The position numbers and the translations under genes were made by a program. From Candidatus Brachythrix odensensis (GTDB taxonomy: Bacteria > Chloroflexota > Anaerolineae > J036 > Brachytrichaceae): a stretch of 64,000 nucleotides of DNA. Each line of letters begins with the position of its first letter. The first letter of the stretch is position 1. The stretch covers positions 8,677 through 72,676 of the forward strand of contig JADKDT010000018.1 in the NCBI GenBank assembly GCA_016714465.1. Direction: 5' to 3'. The notes beneath the pieces are model-generated. The model was not told the DNA's origin. It did no database searches and worked only from the letters and a program-made list of their open reading frames with translations. Positions 6,992 to 16,832 of the stretch are shown here, piece after piece.

Positions 6992-9741
6992 TGGCCCGCT
7001 ACCGGGGCTATGGGAATGGTCTGGTCTTCGATCACCTGCGCAACTGGATCGACACCACCGATGACGGCGCCATTTATCCGTTTGACGGACACGGCCACGG
7101 CACCCACACCATGGGCACGATGGTCGGTGGCGAAGGGATCGGGGTCGCACCCGGCGCACGCTGGATGGCCGCCCGCGGGCTCAACAGCGCCGGGGTCGGC
7201 TATGACACCTGGCTGATCGCCGCAATGGAGTTCATCCTTGCGCCCGGCGGAGACGCTGGTAATGCGCCCGACATCGTGAACAACTCGTGGGGCAGCAGCG
7301 ACGGCGCCTCGGCGGTTTTTGGCGAGGAGATTGCCGCCCTGCAGAGCGCCGGGATCCTCGTCATCTTCTCTGCTGGAAACAGCGGACCCGGGGCCGGAAC
7401 TGTTGGATCCCCTGGCAGCAATCCGGGCGTGCCCGCGATCGGGGCCAGCGACGAAGACGATGACATCGCCTACTTCTCCAGCCGCGGGCCGTCGGTGTGG
7501 GATGAAACAAAACCGTTGGTCAGCGCGCCTGGGGTGGGTGTGCTTTCGGCGACGCCGGGAGGGGTCTACAGGAAATACAACGGCACATCGATGGCGGCCC
7601 CCCATGTTGCTGGCGCCGCAGCGCTCTTGCTCAGCGCGAATCCCGGTCTCGGCGGCGCTGCCGCGCTTGAAGTACTGACCCGCACCGCGATTCCGCTGTC
7701 CACAACACTGCCCAACAATGACTCGGGCTGGGGGCGGATCGATGCATTTGCCGCGGCGCTGACGGTGATGGATACCGGGCTGCTCAGCGGGACCGTCGTC
7801 GACGGGGGTGTCCCGATCAGCGGCGCGCTGGTTTCCGCTCACGGTGACACCGGCGGCGGATTGGTCGCATCTTCGATCTCGACGGACGCTTCGGGGCGCT
7901 TCTATCTGCCTGGGCCGGCCGGCATCTATACGATCTCGGTCAGCGCATTTGGTTTTTCCTCATCCGAGAGCGGGCCGCGCTTGCTGCTGACGAGCAAGAG
8001 TGTGATTGTCGATTTCGATCTGGCGCCGGACGCGTCCGGGATGGCCCGTGGTTCAGTGGTCAATGCAGTCAGCGGCGCGTACATCACCGCGACTGTGCGC
8101 GCGCTGGACACGCCCCGCGGCAGTCCGTCGAATCTTGGCTGCGCGCCTTGCCGATACGGTTTGGATTTGCCGGCTGGCGTCTACACGTTGGAGGCGCGCG
8201 CACTGGGCTACTTTGTCCAGACCCGCACCGTCACCATCGCCGACGGCGGTTTGAGCGACGCCGACTTCGCGCTGACGCCGACGCTGCGCCTGGCGCTGGT
8301 CGACGGCGGCGCCTTTTACTATGGCAGCGCCATCGGCCAATATCGCGAGGCGCTCAGCGCGCTCGGTCACACCTGGGACGAAATCGTCGTCAAGCAAGTC
8401 CCGCGTGACACACCGACCGTCACCCGCCTGCTCGGCTATGACGCCGTGGTCTGGTCTGCACCCTTCGATTCGCCCGGCATCATCGGCGCGGGCCCGGCCT
8501 TGTCGAGCTATCTCGGGACAGGGCGGCGTTTGATCTTGTCGGGTCAGGATATCGGCTATTACGATAGCGGGTGGTTTGGAATTGTGCCCTACTTCCGGCT
8601 GCTGAATGTGGTCTGGGAAGGCGATGATGCAGGCACACAGCATATTTTGGGTGAGACTGGAACCGCTTGGGCCGGATCCGTTTACACCATCGCCGGCGGC
8701 ACAGGCGCGAACAATCAGTTCACCCCAGACCAATTCCGCGTTTCGGACGGCGACTTTTCAAAGGTGCTCGGCCGCTATGAGGCCCCCGCCTTAAGCAATT
8801 CCGACGCGGCCGGGGTGTTCACCGGACAATGCCTGAACTATCGCCTGGCGTATTTTGGGTTCGGCCTCGAAGCCATCGCCACTGCGGCGGGCCGGGCCGA
8901 AGCGCTTGGCCGGAGCCTGGACCTGCTGGCCGCGCCCAGCCCAACGCTCGGCGTCGGTTTGGCCGCGCAGGATTCGTTGCCGACAGTCGATGCGGTGGAT
9001 ATGCCTGGCGCCGTGATTACGCGGCCTTTTCGTGTGCGCCACACGGGCGAGGCGGGCATCACCCAGACGTTCCGCCTTACGATCTCGGAGAATCTCTGGC
9101 CGACCGAGTTGTCGACAAACACTGTCCGGCTGGCTCCGTGTCAAACCGCGATTGTGACCGCCACAATGCGCATCCCTTTGACGGTTACCGGCCGGGCGGC
9201 CGATCTATCGCGGATCACCGCCATGGCCGACGATGCCCCAACCACAACGGCGACCCTGGACTATCTGACCCATACGCCGGCTGGCGTGCTGCTGATTGAT
9301 GATGACCGTTGGTATGACCGCGAGGTCGCCTATATGGACGCGCTGCGCGCCGCAGGAATCGATTTTGACCTGTGGAGCACACTTTGGCGCCGATCAGTCA
9401 CCGCCCAAACGCCGGTGCCCCGGCCTTCCGCCCAAATGCTGGCGCGCTATCAGATGGTCATGTGGTTCAACGGATATGACTGGTTTGACCCCATTACGCC
9501 GGGCGAGGAGCAGACGATGGCCGCCTATCTCGATGGCGGCGGGCGGCTGTTCTATTCCAGCCAGGCGGCGTTGTACTACACCGGCGTCGATGATTTCAGC
9601 CAGCGTTATCTTGGCGTGGCGGGCGTCCTTTTCGACGACACGATCTCGCGGACAGTCGCCGAGCCCGGCAATCCCGTCGGGCTGCGCGCGTTCTCGGCGG
9701 ATCGCTGCTGCCGTGGCCGGCCGGCTACAACTGGAACCTGA
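6973..9741 (+). CDS. Secreted S8 protease, fragment 2: catalytic His and Ser plus accessory domains
   Basis: It starts where fragment 1 breaks. The catalytic His is in DGHGHGTHTMGTMVGG, the oxyanion Asn in VIFSAGNSGP, and the Ser in YNGTSMAAPHVAGAAAL. Two carboxypeptidase-regulatory-like beta domains follow (GTVVDGGVPISGALV... and GSVVNAVSGAYITATV...). Then come two Rossmann-like domains resembling class I glutamine-amidotransferase folds, the first starting LALVDGGAFYYG and the second VLLIDDDRWYDREVAYMDAL. The frame is lost again at about 9700. Likely a cell-surface or exported protease acting on proteins outside the cell. Confidence 0.8.
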   Translation: MDPSPLMARYRGYGNGLVFDHLRNWIDTTDDGAIYPFDGHGHGTHTMGTMVGGEGIGVAPGARWMAARGLNSAGVGYDTWLIAAMEFILAPGGDAGNAPDIVNNSWGSSDGASAVFGEEIAALQSAGILVIFSAGNSGPGAGTVGSPGSNPGVPAIGASDEDDDIAYFSSRGPSVWDETKPLVSAPGVGVLSATPGGVYRKYNGTSMAAPHVAGAAALLLSANPGLGGAAALEVLTRTAIPLSTTLPNNDSGWGRIDAFAAALTVMDTGLLSGTVVDGGVPISGALVSAHGDTGGGLVASSISTDASGRFYLPGPAGIYTISVSAFGFSSSESGPRLLLTSKSVIVDFDLAPDASGMARGSVVNAVSGAYITATVRALDTPRGSPSNLGCAPCRYGLDLPAGVYTLEARALGYFVQTRTVTIADGGLSDADFALTPTLRLALVDGGAFYYGSAIGQYREALSALGHTWDEIVVKQVPRDTPTVTRLLGYDAVVWSAPFDSPGIIGAGPALSSYLGTGRRLILSGQDIGYYDSGWFGIVPYFRLLNVVWEGDDAGTQHILGETGTAWAGSVYTIAGGTGANNQFTPDQFRVSDGDFSKVLGRYEAPALSNSDAAGVFTGQCLNYRLAYFGFGLEAIATAAGRAEALGRSLDLLAAPSPTLGVGLAAQDSLPTVDAVDMPGAVITRPFRVRHTGEAGITQTFRLTISENLWPTELSTNTVRLAPCQTAIVTATMRIPLTVTGRAADLSRITAMADDAPTTTATLDYLTHTPAGVLLIDDDRWYDREVAYMDALRAAGIDFDLWSTLWRRSVTAQTPVPRPSAQMLARYQMVMWFNGYDWFDPITPGEEQTMAAYLDGGGRLFYSSQAALYYTGVDDFSQRYLGVAGVLFDDTISRTVAEPGNPVGLRAFSADRCCRGRPATTGT

Positions 9742-9752
9742 GCAGCGCGCTT

Positions 9753-10736
9753 GTGCCGATGTCCGCCACCCACGTGATCGCGCGCGGTCAGAGTGGACAG
9801 CCGGCCGCGCTGGCTCGCGAGGGCCGGGCCAGTCCGGCTGTCGCCCCGTGGCGGACGATCTTCATGCCCTATCCTTTCGAGGCCTACACGCCGACCGTCC
9901 GGCTGACCCTGATCGAGCAGATTGCGGGTTGGTTAAGCCCGCTGGGCGCATCGAACCTGGCGGGCGGCCGGGAGGTCGTCGGAGCCGGCGATGAAGCCGC
10001 GATGACGCTCACCCTGCGGGCCGATGACGTCTTCGTGCCCGCGGGAACGCTGACCCGAACAGTGCAGGTGTCGGTGGCTTTCGAAGGCGGGCTGGCCGCC
10101 CTGACAACCACCCTTGCCGGCGCCGGCGCCGCATTTGGCGGGGCATGGACGGGCGAGATCGGGGCCGGGGACATCATCTCGTTTCCATTTGCGGTTCAGG
10201 CGCCAGGCATGCCGGACCCTGGCGCGCCAATGACAGTGACCGCCCACATCGCGCTGCCCGATCTCGGCCTGCGCTTCACTCGAAAATGGCCGCTCCGCAT
10301 GGCCACTCCGGAGTTGTCGGTGACCCTTGACCTTGCTCCGGAAAGGCCACGCCCAGGCGAGTCGATCACGTGGACGGTCCGGGTGCTCAACCTTGGCGTG
10401 CTGACGGCGTCCGGATCGATGACGACGGCTGTCCCGTTCGGGTTGAAACTGATCACGAGCACATTGGCGCTGGACGGCCCAGGGACGCTGACCGCCGGTC
10501 CGCCCGGGGCCAACGCCCCCCGGGTGGCGTGGCGGGGCGCACTCGGGCCAGGAGAATCCGCCACCGTCACGGTTGCGTCGCGGATCGACTTCTGGGTGCG
10601 TGACTTGAGCGGAAACGTTGTGCCCTGGCTGGCCTCTGCCCGCGCAGATGATGGTTTGGGCGGGTGGTGGGGGGCGGCGACCTGGCTCTGGCCCGCGCCG
10701 AGGCTTTACTTTCTGCCTTGGGTTGGGCGGACTTAG
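9753..10736 (+). CDS. Secreted S8 protease, fragment 3: C-terminal beta domains
   Basis: The true frame opens at about 9700 (LLPWPAGYNWNLSSALVP). It continues the second Rossmann-like domain (YPFEAYTPTVRLTLIEQI), then gives Ig-like/DUF11-type beta domains (PRPGESITWTVRVLNLG, LGPGESATVTV), and ends PRLYFLPWVGRT. A short C-terminal hydrophobic motif of this kind (YLPL-like) is common in secreted Chloroflexota proteins and may be a sorting or anchoring signal; that is inference. It is a fragment of the same gene as the two preceding entries. Confidence 0.7.
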   Translation: MPMSATHVIARGQSGQPAALAREGRASPAVAPWRTIFMPYPFEAYTPTVRLTLIEQIAGWLSPLGASNLAGGREVVGAGDEAAMTLTLRADDVFVPAGTLTRTVQVSVAFEGGLAALTTTLAGAGAAFGGAWTGEIGAGDIISFPFAVQAPGMPDPGAPMTVTAHIALPDLGLRFTRKWPLRMATPELSVTLDLAPERPRPGESITWTVRVLNLGVLTASGSMTTAVPFGLKLITSTLALDGPGTLTAGPPGANAPRVAWRGALGPGESATVTVASRIDFWVRDLSGNVVPWLASARADDGLGGWWGAATWLWPAPRLYFLPWVGRT

Positions 10737-10761
10737 GCCGCAAGAGCAGGCTTCTGCGCGA

Positions 10762-11967
10762 TTACCGAAGGCGCTTCGACAGCCAGGTGTGCGCAGGATG
10801 CTCGACCAGCTCATACAGCAGGATGCTGGCCCCCACCGCAATGACATAGATGATGGGCACGCTGTAGAGGGGATGGATGGGCAGACTGACCAGACCGCTC
10901 CAGATCCGCTGCACTGGAATGCTCAGGTGAACAAGATACAGGGCGTAAGAGGTCTTGCCCAGGTAGTCCATCAGCGGCAGGCTGAGAAAGCGTGCGATCA
11001 CGGTATTGGGTGGGGCGCTCGCCAGCCCGAGCATGAGCGCGGCGCCGCCCGTCGCCGAGAGGAAACGCAATACGGCGTACAAGCCGATTTGGCCAGCTCC
11101 AAATGCCACGTTTTGAGCGAACATGAAGAGCACGGCTGCGGCGGTCCCGCCGAGGACCAGCGCGCGAGCGCGTGGAACGACACGGGTGCGGAAGCGCAGA
11201 AGCAGGATCGCGCCGACCATCCCGCTCGCAAATTCGGGGATGCGGGCGAAGAGGCTGGCGTTATAGAACAGGTCAAGCGGCATCCCGGACAGCCACGGAC
11301 CGAGGGCCTCTCTGGCCGGCCCGACTGGCAGCAGCACGGTCAAGGCAAATATGCCGGCGCTGACCAGCGCGATGATCGCCCCTGCCCCAACGACGATGGC
11401 AATCCCCCCGCGTCCGCTGTCAAGCCAGCGGCCCAGGCGTGGCGCAATGAGGTAGAAAATTTCCTCGATTGTGAGCGACCAGCCAACCGGGATGCCCAGC
11501 GCAAATATCGAGAACGACAGGGCCTGGCCCATGCCATACAGTCCGATCCAGGTGAGCGGGTTGGCATAGTCCTTGCTCCCTTCGAGCAGTGCTGGCACGA
11601 TCGCGCCAAAGGTCAGGGTAAAGGCGTAGACGGGGTAGATCCGGATCAGGCGCCGAAGCCAGTAATTGCGAAACCGGACTGTGCCGCGGGCAAAACTGTC
11701 GCGATAGCGCAACGTAATGAGGAAACCCGACAACGCGAAAAAGATCGACACGCCGGTCTGGCCGTTCCCAAACAGCCAGGACAGCGCGGGCAGATCCGCA
11801 GCGCGAAGCGCTTTCGCCGCCAGAAGGTAATGAAACAGCACTACGATGCCCGAGGCGACCGCCCGAATGCCGGTGAGCGAGGAAACATACGCGTCGGTCC
11901 GCGCCTCCGGGACGGCAAGCAGGGCGGGGTTCGCGGGGAGCGCGGGGGGAGAGGTTGAGACACTCAT
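10762..11967 (-). CDS. Acyltransferase 3 (OafA/YrhL type) membrane protein
   Basis: 401 residues with about ten hydrophobic helices. The signature features are SLTGIRAVASGIVVLFHY (first helix and catalytic-type His), GVSIFFALSGFLITLRY, and FRNYWLRRLIRIYPVYAFTLT. These integral enzymes O-acylate sugars of surface polysaccharides or lipids, often with acetyl or succinyl groups. The start overlaps the stop of the upstream membrane protein gene by four bases. The sugar acceptor is unknown. Confidence 0.9.
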   Translation of the reverse strand: MSVSTSPPALPANPALLAVPEARTDAYVSSLTGIRAVASGIVVLFHYLLAAKALRAADLPALSWLFGNGQTGVSIFFALSGFLITLRYRDSFARGTVRFRNYWLRRLIRIYPVYAFTLTFGAIVPALLEGSKDYANPLTWIGLYGMGQALSFSIFALGIPVGWSLTIEEIFYLIAPRLGRWLDSGRGGIAIVVGAGAIIALVSAGIFALTVLLPVGPAREALGPWLSGMPLDLFYNASLFARIPEFASGMVGAILLLRFRTRVVPRARALVLGGTAAAVLFMFAQNVAFGAGQIGLYAVLRFLSATGGAALMLGLASAPPNTVIARFLSLPLMDYLGKTSYALYLVHLSIPVQRIWSGLVSLPIHPLYSVPIIYVIAVGASILLYELVEHPAHTWLSKRLR

Positions 11968-13514
11968 CGCGAGTCACAGGTGGCCCGGAAGTCTACCGGC
12001 ACGACCCAGGCATCACCCGGCAGCGGCGCGCCTCCGGCCAAATCGCCCGAAGCCGATTTCCAACGGGCACCCGTCTTCCAATCGTAAATCCCCAGGCGAA
12101 CCGCGCTGGCTGGAATGCGTTTTGGCTCAAAGAGGTTCAGGTCTTCAAAGGCGACGCCGATGGGGAGATCCGCCAGCTCGGCGAGACCGCCCATCAGCGG
12201 CGCGTCGTTGCCGGCCAACTGCGCGTCGGAATCGGCCCGGGCCAGGGCATGCCGAAAAAGCTTGCCGGTGGCGGCCGGTGAGATCGCATCCACCCGAAAC
12301 GCCGTGCGCACCCAAAGCGCGCCGGCCGGGTCGAGACAGGCCGACGCGTCCAGCAGGGTCACCACGCCCTGGGAGGATTCGAAGCGAGCCAGCGCTGGGC
12401 GGGCAGGCTCGACCCTGCGCCACACCACAGCCGCATCCTCGTCCGCCTTTGCGCCATAGGGCGAAAGGACCAGGGCGTCGGCGCCCAGCGCTTCGGTCAG
12501 TACCTGGCTCCTTTCCATCACGATCGCGCCATCATAGTGGGCGATCAACCCGCCCAGCGCGTAGTGGCGGGTCAGAATCAGGTCGGGGGTGCGGGCCACG
12601 CGCAGGGTCAAATTGCTGGAGCCTGGCGCGCGGGCCAGCGGCTCCGTTGGCAGCAGCCAGTCGCCATATGCCGGACCCGCGGGATCCGTGTTTGGCACGG
12701 CAAGCCAGGTCGGAGAGTTGAGAAGCATAACGGTTGAGGCTTTTTCGCGACCCTGCGCTATGCCGAGAGCGCTCCGAACAGGCGCCAGGGCGAGCGTGGC
12801 GCCGCGCAACCAGCCAGCCGAAGCCAGCGCGCCGCTGAGGGCCAGAGCTGGGACGGCCAGGGCCGCCAGGGCGTGGGCGGGGCGGGACAGGCGGCCCAAT
12901 CGGTGGATGCGGACCGCGTCGATGCCGAGAGTGGCCGCCAGGGCGAAAGCCATCCACGTGCCGGCCGAGCCGGCCAGCGCGCGCAGCTCGGGTGGACCAA
13001 CGAATATTCCCAACCCAAACCAGAGCAGGCCGGCGAAGGCGATGCCGCCGCCCGCGACCCGGCGCCGGCGTCGGATCAGGGATGCCCCCGCGAAAAACAT
13101 CGCGGCGGATAGTTGCAACCCAAGGGCGGGCATCCAGCTCACGACCCGATAGGCCACCGGCGAGGCCAGCAGCACGGCCAGGGCGGCTGCCTGGCGCCAG
13201 CGGCCGCGGAGGGACTGAGCGATGAGCAGGGCGACGATGAGGTGAGCGCCGATGCGGATCAGGCGCATCATCACGGGCGCGTCGCTGGACATGAGCCCGG
13301 GAAAGAGCATTCCATCAGGCGCCAGCGTCAGCGCTGGCAGCGTGGCGGCGCCCGAGACCCAGGCAAGGTCGGACGCCGAAAACGGCAACCACAGCGCCTG
13401 AGCGCACGCGATAAATCCGAGCAAAACCAGGGCCAGATGGGCGGTGGAAGGCCCGAAATCCCGCGCGCCACGGGCAGATGCTGGCGTGGCGGGGTCGCGG
13501 GCGGGCGAAGTCAT
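11964..13514 (-). CDS. Polytopic membrane protein of unknown function
   Basis: 516 residues from the ATG at 13514; the open frame runs further upstream, but that part would be antisense to the divergent gene and is not protein-like. Residues 25-320 hold nine or so hydrophobic segments. A soluble C-terminal domain of about 200 residues follows, ending in SAVRLGIYDWKTGARW, which resembles the extracytoplasmic tails of PMT-like or YfhO-like envelope proteins. It is coupled by a four-base overlap to the acyltransferase gene, so a role in surface glycan assembly is likely but not proven. Confidence 0.7.
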   Translation of the reverse strand: MTSPARDPATPASARGARDFGPSTAHLALVLLGFIACAQALWLPFSASDLAWVSGAATLPALTLAPDGMLFPGLMSSDAPVMMRLIRIGAHLIVALLIAQSLRGRWRQAAALAVLLASPVAYRVVSWMPALGLQLSAAMFFAGASLIRRRRRVAGGGIAFAGLLWFGLGIFVGPPELRALAGSAGTWMAFALAATLGIDAVRIHRLGRLSRPAHALAALAVPALALSGALASAGWLRGATLALAPVRSALGIAQGREKASTVMLLNSPTWLAVPNTDPAGPAYGDWLLPTEPLARAPGSSNLTLRVARTPDLILTRHYALGGLIAHYDGAIVMERSQVLTEALGADALVLSPYGAKADEDAAVVWRRVEPARPALARFESSQGVVTLLDASACLDPAGALWVRTAFRVDAISPAATGKLFRHALARADSDAQLAGNDAPLMGGLAELADLPIGVAFEDLNLFEPKRIPASAVRLGIYDWKTGARWKSASGDLAGGAPLPGDAWVVPVDFRATCDSR

Positions 13515-13564
13515 GCGGCGATAATAACAGCGACAGCAGGTTCCTTCGCTGACAATCGTGCCCC

Positions 13565-13915
13565 ATGCCAGACGCTGTGCCATCCGATGTTGCCCCCCCT
13601 CTCTCGCTCGCGCGCGGGCTACGCGCAATAGCGCCCTGGCTCGGGGCTGGATCGATCGGTCTTGCGGCCGCCCAACCCCTTTTCGCGGGCTTGCTTCCGC
13701 GCGGGGCCGATATTCTGCTCCACTACTATCGGATTGCGGCGCTCGTGGAGATGCTTGGGCAGGGGTTTCTATATTCGCGCTGGTTTCCGTTTCTGGCCGG
13801 CGGATATGGTTATCCCATCCTGCTGTATTACGCGCCGCTTGCCCACTACCTGGGTGCGGGCTTTCATGCGCTTGGGGCCGGGATTGGGCCCGCGACACTG
13901 CTGGTCTTTGGCTGA
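13565..13915 (+). CDS. YfhO-like membrane protein, fragment 1
   Basis: The first 116 residues give the start of a large polytopic membrane protein: a hydrophobic helix, then PRGADILLHYYRIAALVEML and SRWFPFLAGGYGYPILLYYAPL, a lumenal-loop pattern seen in YfhO/6-pyruvoyl-tetrahydropterin-synthase-related proteins. A missing C near 13912 (LVFG/LTLFLAA) ends the frame. The gene starts 50 bases from the divergent membrane protein, so the two may share a control region. Function probably concerns envelope glycans. Confidence 0.7.
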   Translation: MPDAVPSDVAPPLSLARGLRAIAPWLGAGSIGLAAAQPLFAGLLPRGADILLHYYRIAALVEMLGQGFLYSRWFPFLAGGYGYPILLYYAPLAHYLGAGFHALGAGIGPATLLVFG

Positions 13916-15210
13916 CCTTGTTCCTGGCCGCGACCGGGACCTTCGCCTGGGCGCGCGAGCGGTTGGGCGACTCCGGCGGGCTCGGGGCCGCAGCCGCGTA
14001 TGCGTTTGCGCCGTACGTGCTGCTCGACGTCATGGCCCGCAGCGCCCTGGCCGAGGTGCTGGCCCTGGCGATCGTCCCCTGGGTGTTTTGGGCGCTGACC
14101 CGTTTGCAACGCGAGGGCCGGCCCATCCATGGCCTGTTGGCCGCCCTGAGCTATGCCGGGCTGGCCCTGAGCCACAACATCACCGCCCTGGTGTTCTCGC
14201 CGCTCCTGGCCGTGTGGGCGCTCCTGCTGGCGGTTCAGGCGGGACGCGGTCGCTGGCTGCGCGACACCTCTCGGGCCGCGGCCGTGCTGGCCCTCGGGCT
14301 GGGGCTCTCGGCCTTCTTCTGGCTGCCGGCCTTCCTTGAACGCGACCTCAGTCAGCTTGACCAGGCGCTGTCGGCCGCCTACGACTTTCACACCGCCTTT
14401 CTGCCCCTTGCGGGGCTGATCGCGCTGCCGGTCCGCTTCGACTTCCGCCTGGTCAACGACACCGCCCCGCTGGGCCTCAGCGCGCTGAGCGCGCTGCTGG
14501 GCATGCTTGGGTGGGCAGGTCTCGTTGGACGGGCTGTCCGTGAGCGTGGCCAGCGGTCGAGCATGCTGGTCTGGGCGGGCTTTCTCGGCGCGGGAACGCT
14601 CGTGGGCGCGCTGATGACGCTGGACATCTCGACACCCCTGTGGGAGGCGATCCCGCTCCTGCGTTTTGTGCTGTATCCCTCGCGCTTTCTGGGCATGACC
14701 AGCCTGTTTCTGGCGCTGCTGGCCGGGGCTGGGATGTCCGTCCTGGCGGGTCTTGGCGCAGGGCTGCTCGAGCGCCTGCGTGGGTCGCCCCAGGTGGGTG
14801 AGGCCGTCGTCACCGCGCTGCTGATCGGCGCCACGATGGCCTACGGCTTTGGCTGGCAATACGCGCGCCGGTTTCCGGCGGATCCGCCGGCCGCGATCGC
14901 CGACATCGCCGCCGCCGAGCGGCGCCTGGGCATTGTCGGCACAACGTCCATTGGCGAGTATCTTCCGCGGGATGCGGCCGTTTTCCCGCCGGTGGATTCC
15001 CCAAGTCTGGCGTTGCGCGCCATGGCCCCGATCAGCCCTGCTCTGGCTGCCAGCAGCCGGGTTGAGATCGCCAGCCCGCTTCGATATGAGGCGGTGCTTA
15101 CGACGCCGGCGGCGATGCCGATTGTGTTCAGCCAGTTCTACTTCCGGGCTGGATCGCCGCAATCGACGGCAAAGCGGCTCCAATCACCCCGAGCAAACCT
15201 GAAGGGTTGA
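13912..15210 (+). CDS. YfhO-like membrane protein, fragment 2 (central helices)
   Basis: This continues fragment 1 after a one-base deletion. It carries many hydrophobic helices with short loops, including ALSYAGLALSHNITALVF and LLRFVLYPSRFLGMTSLFLALLAG, then an extracytoplasmic segment. Just before the next frameshift, near 15145, it reads FSQFYF. Restoring one C gives PGWIAAIDGKAAPI, the 'FYFPGW...DG' motif typical of YfhO-like C-terminal domains, which proves continuity with fragment 3. Confidence 0.75.
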   Translation: MTLFLAATGTFAWARERLGDSGGLGAAAAYAFAPYVLLDVMARSALAEVLALAIVPWVFWALTRLQREGRPIHGLLAALSYAGLALSHNITALVFSPLLAVWALLLAVQAGRGRWLRDTSRAAAVLALGLGLSAFFWLPAFLERDLSQLDQALSAAYDFHTAFLPLAGLIALPVRFDFRLVNDTAPLGLSALSALLGMLGWAGLVGRAVRERGQRSSMLVWAGFLGAGTLVGALMTLDISTPLWEAIPLLRFVLYPSRFLGMTSLFLALLAGAGMSVLAGLGAGLLERLRGSPQVGEAVVTALLIGATMAYGFGWQYARRFPADPPAAIADIAAAERRLGIVGTTSIGEYLPRDAAVFPPVDSPSLALRAMAPISPALAASSRVEIASPLRYEAVLTTPAAMPIVFSQFYFRAGSPQSTAKRLQSPRANLKG

Positions 15211-16805
15211 TTCAGATCGTTCTGCCGGAAGGTGTCCATCGTCTGAGGGTGATCTTCGGCTCGACCCCCATTCGGGACCTGGCGGATGGCATCACGTTGG
15301 CCAGCCTTGTGATCGGCGGAGTGATCTTCGTGATTGTTGCGATCCGGCGCCGCGACCGGCGCGCGACAGCGGGGCCGGAATGGACCGGCACCTGGCTCCT
15401 GGGCGGGCTGGTTGTCGTGCTGAGCATAGGTCTCAGCGCCTACAAGTCCAGCGCATTGGACACATCGACCAATGCCCTGCGTGGCACCCGCCTGGCTGGC
15501 CCGGCGGTGGCCGGCGCCCAGCCCGTCAACGCCAACTTCAATCGGGCCCTCGAGTTAATCGCGGCAGACCGTCCGCGCGTCGCGCCGGGACGCGAGGTCG
15601 TGCGCGTCGATCTGTTCTGGCGCGCCCTCCAGCCTCAACCGGATCGGGACTACGCCGTGTTCACCGATCTGGTCGACACCAACGGGATGACCATCGCCCG
15701 CCTTGACACGCCCCACCCGGATGGGGTGTATCCCACCTCGCGCTGGACGCCGGAAGAGTACACCCGCGACACCCGGACGTTCCCGCTTATGCCGCTCACT
15801 CCGCCCGGTGACTATGTGCTGCGGGCTGGGCTGTATCCAAAGGGCGTGCCGCAGCAACGTGTGCCGATCCTCGACGCCGACGGGCAAAGCAAGGGGGTGA
15901 GCTTCGAGGCCTCGCTGGCCCGAGTGATGACGGTGACCTTGGGCAGGCCGGCCGCGAGCGTGGCCGCCGCCGATATTCGGCCCGGGCGCAGGCTGACCGC
16001 GGCGTTGTCGGCGGCGGTCGAAATCATCGGCATCGATGGCGAACTTGCCCGCGCGCAGCCGGGTCAGAGCCTGGTCGTCCCGCTGTATTGGCGGGCGAAT
16101 CAAACCCCGGGCGTGGATGCGCGAGTCTGTTTCGATCTGCTGGGTCCCCCCGGCCGGGTGGATCTGGGCTGCCAGGCCCCGACCCCCGGCTTCCCGCTCA
16201 CCCAATGGCAGGCCGGCGACGTCTGGCGGGCCTCGGCCAGTCTTCGGATTCCGGTGGCTGCCACGGGCGGGACCTATGTCCTGCGGGCGCGCCTGGGCGA
16301 GGGTGTGCCTCAACCGTTGTTCGATCTCATCCTCAGCGCGCGGGCGCATGGGTTGGAACTGCCAGCGGGCTTTGCGCCGATAACCGCGCCGAGGGTTCTG
16401 GGCGGTTTCGCCGAGGCGGCCGGCTTGCGCCTATCCGAGCCGATTCAGGCGGGCAAGTCCATCACGGTCAGCGTGCTGTGGCGCGCGGCCAGCGAGGCCG
16501 GCCGGAATTTCAAGGCCTTCGTTCAGCTCTGGGACGCGACTGGCGAGCGGCGGGCCGGTCACGATGGCGACCCGTGCGCGGGCGCCTGTCCGACCGAGGG
16601 CTGGCTACCCGGCGAGTATCTCCAGGACGAACACTCGGTGCTCTTGCCCGATGGTCTCCCGCCGGGCGAGTATCGCCTGATCGCCGGGCTGGCCGGACGG
16701 ATAACCAGCGCGCTTGCGCGCCGCGGATGGAACGGATGTCGTCGAGCTTGGCTTGATCCATATATCACGCTGAGCTTCGCAACAGCATCCAGGCGGGAAG
16801 TGTGA
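15147..16805 (+). CDS. YfhO-like membrane protein, fragment 3 (C-terminal domain)
   Basis: The frame opens at about 15147 with GWIAAIDGKAAPITPSKPEG. It includes two final helices (ASLVIGGVIFVIVAI and LLGGLVVVLSIGLSAY) and a long extracytoplasmic part with three repeated beta modules. Each module has a 'V(L/D)(F/L)WRA' strand and a GDYVLRAGLYP-like strand (GEYRLIAGLAG in the last copy). No separate start codon with a ribosome-binding site is evident, so I treat it as the end of the gene begun at 13565 (total about 1080 residues). Confidence 0.7.
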   Translation, partial: GWIAAIDGKAAPITPSKPEGLIQIVLPEGVHRLRVIFGSTPIRDLADGITLASLVIGGVIFVIVAIRRRDRRATAGPEWTGTWLLGGLVVVLSIGLSAYKSSALDTSTNALRGTRLAGPAVAGAQPVNANFNRALELIAADRPRVAPGREVVRVDLFWRALQPQPDRDYAVFTDLVDTNGMTIARLDTPHPDGVYPTSRWTPEEYTRDTRTFPLMPLTPPGDYVLRAGLYPKGVPQQRVPILDADGQSKGVSFEASLARVMTVTLGRPAASVAAADIRPGRRLTAALSAAVEIIGIDGELARAQPGQSLVVPLYWRANQTPGVDARVCFDLLGPPGRVDLGCQAPTPGFPLTQWQAGDVWRASASLRIPVAATGGTYVLRARLGEGVPQPLFDLILSARAHGLELPAGFAPITAPRVLGGFAEAAGLRLSEPIQAGKSITVSVLWRAASEAGRNFKAFVQLWDATGERRAGHDGDPCAGACPTEGWLPGEYLQDEHSVLLPDGLPPGEYRLIAGLAGRITSALARRGWNGCRRAWLDPYITLSFATASRREV

Positions 16806-16832
16806 TTCTCACAAACCTCCGCACCATTACCC

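Noticed and set aside
10618..11958. 446-codon plus-strand open frame opposite the acyltransferase
   Set aside because: Polar, Gln/Gly-rich shadow of a membrane-protein gene read backwards; no domain.
13864..15183. 439-codon minus-strand open frame opposite the YfhO-like gene
   Set aside because: Antisense to a clear polytopic membrane protein; Arg/Gln-rich without motifs.
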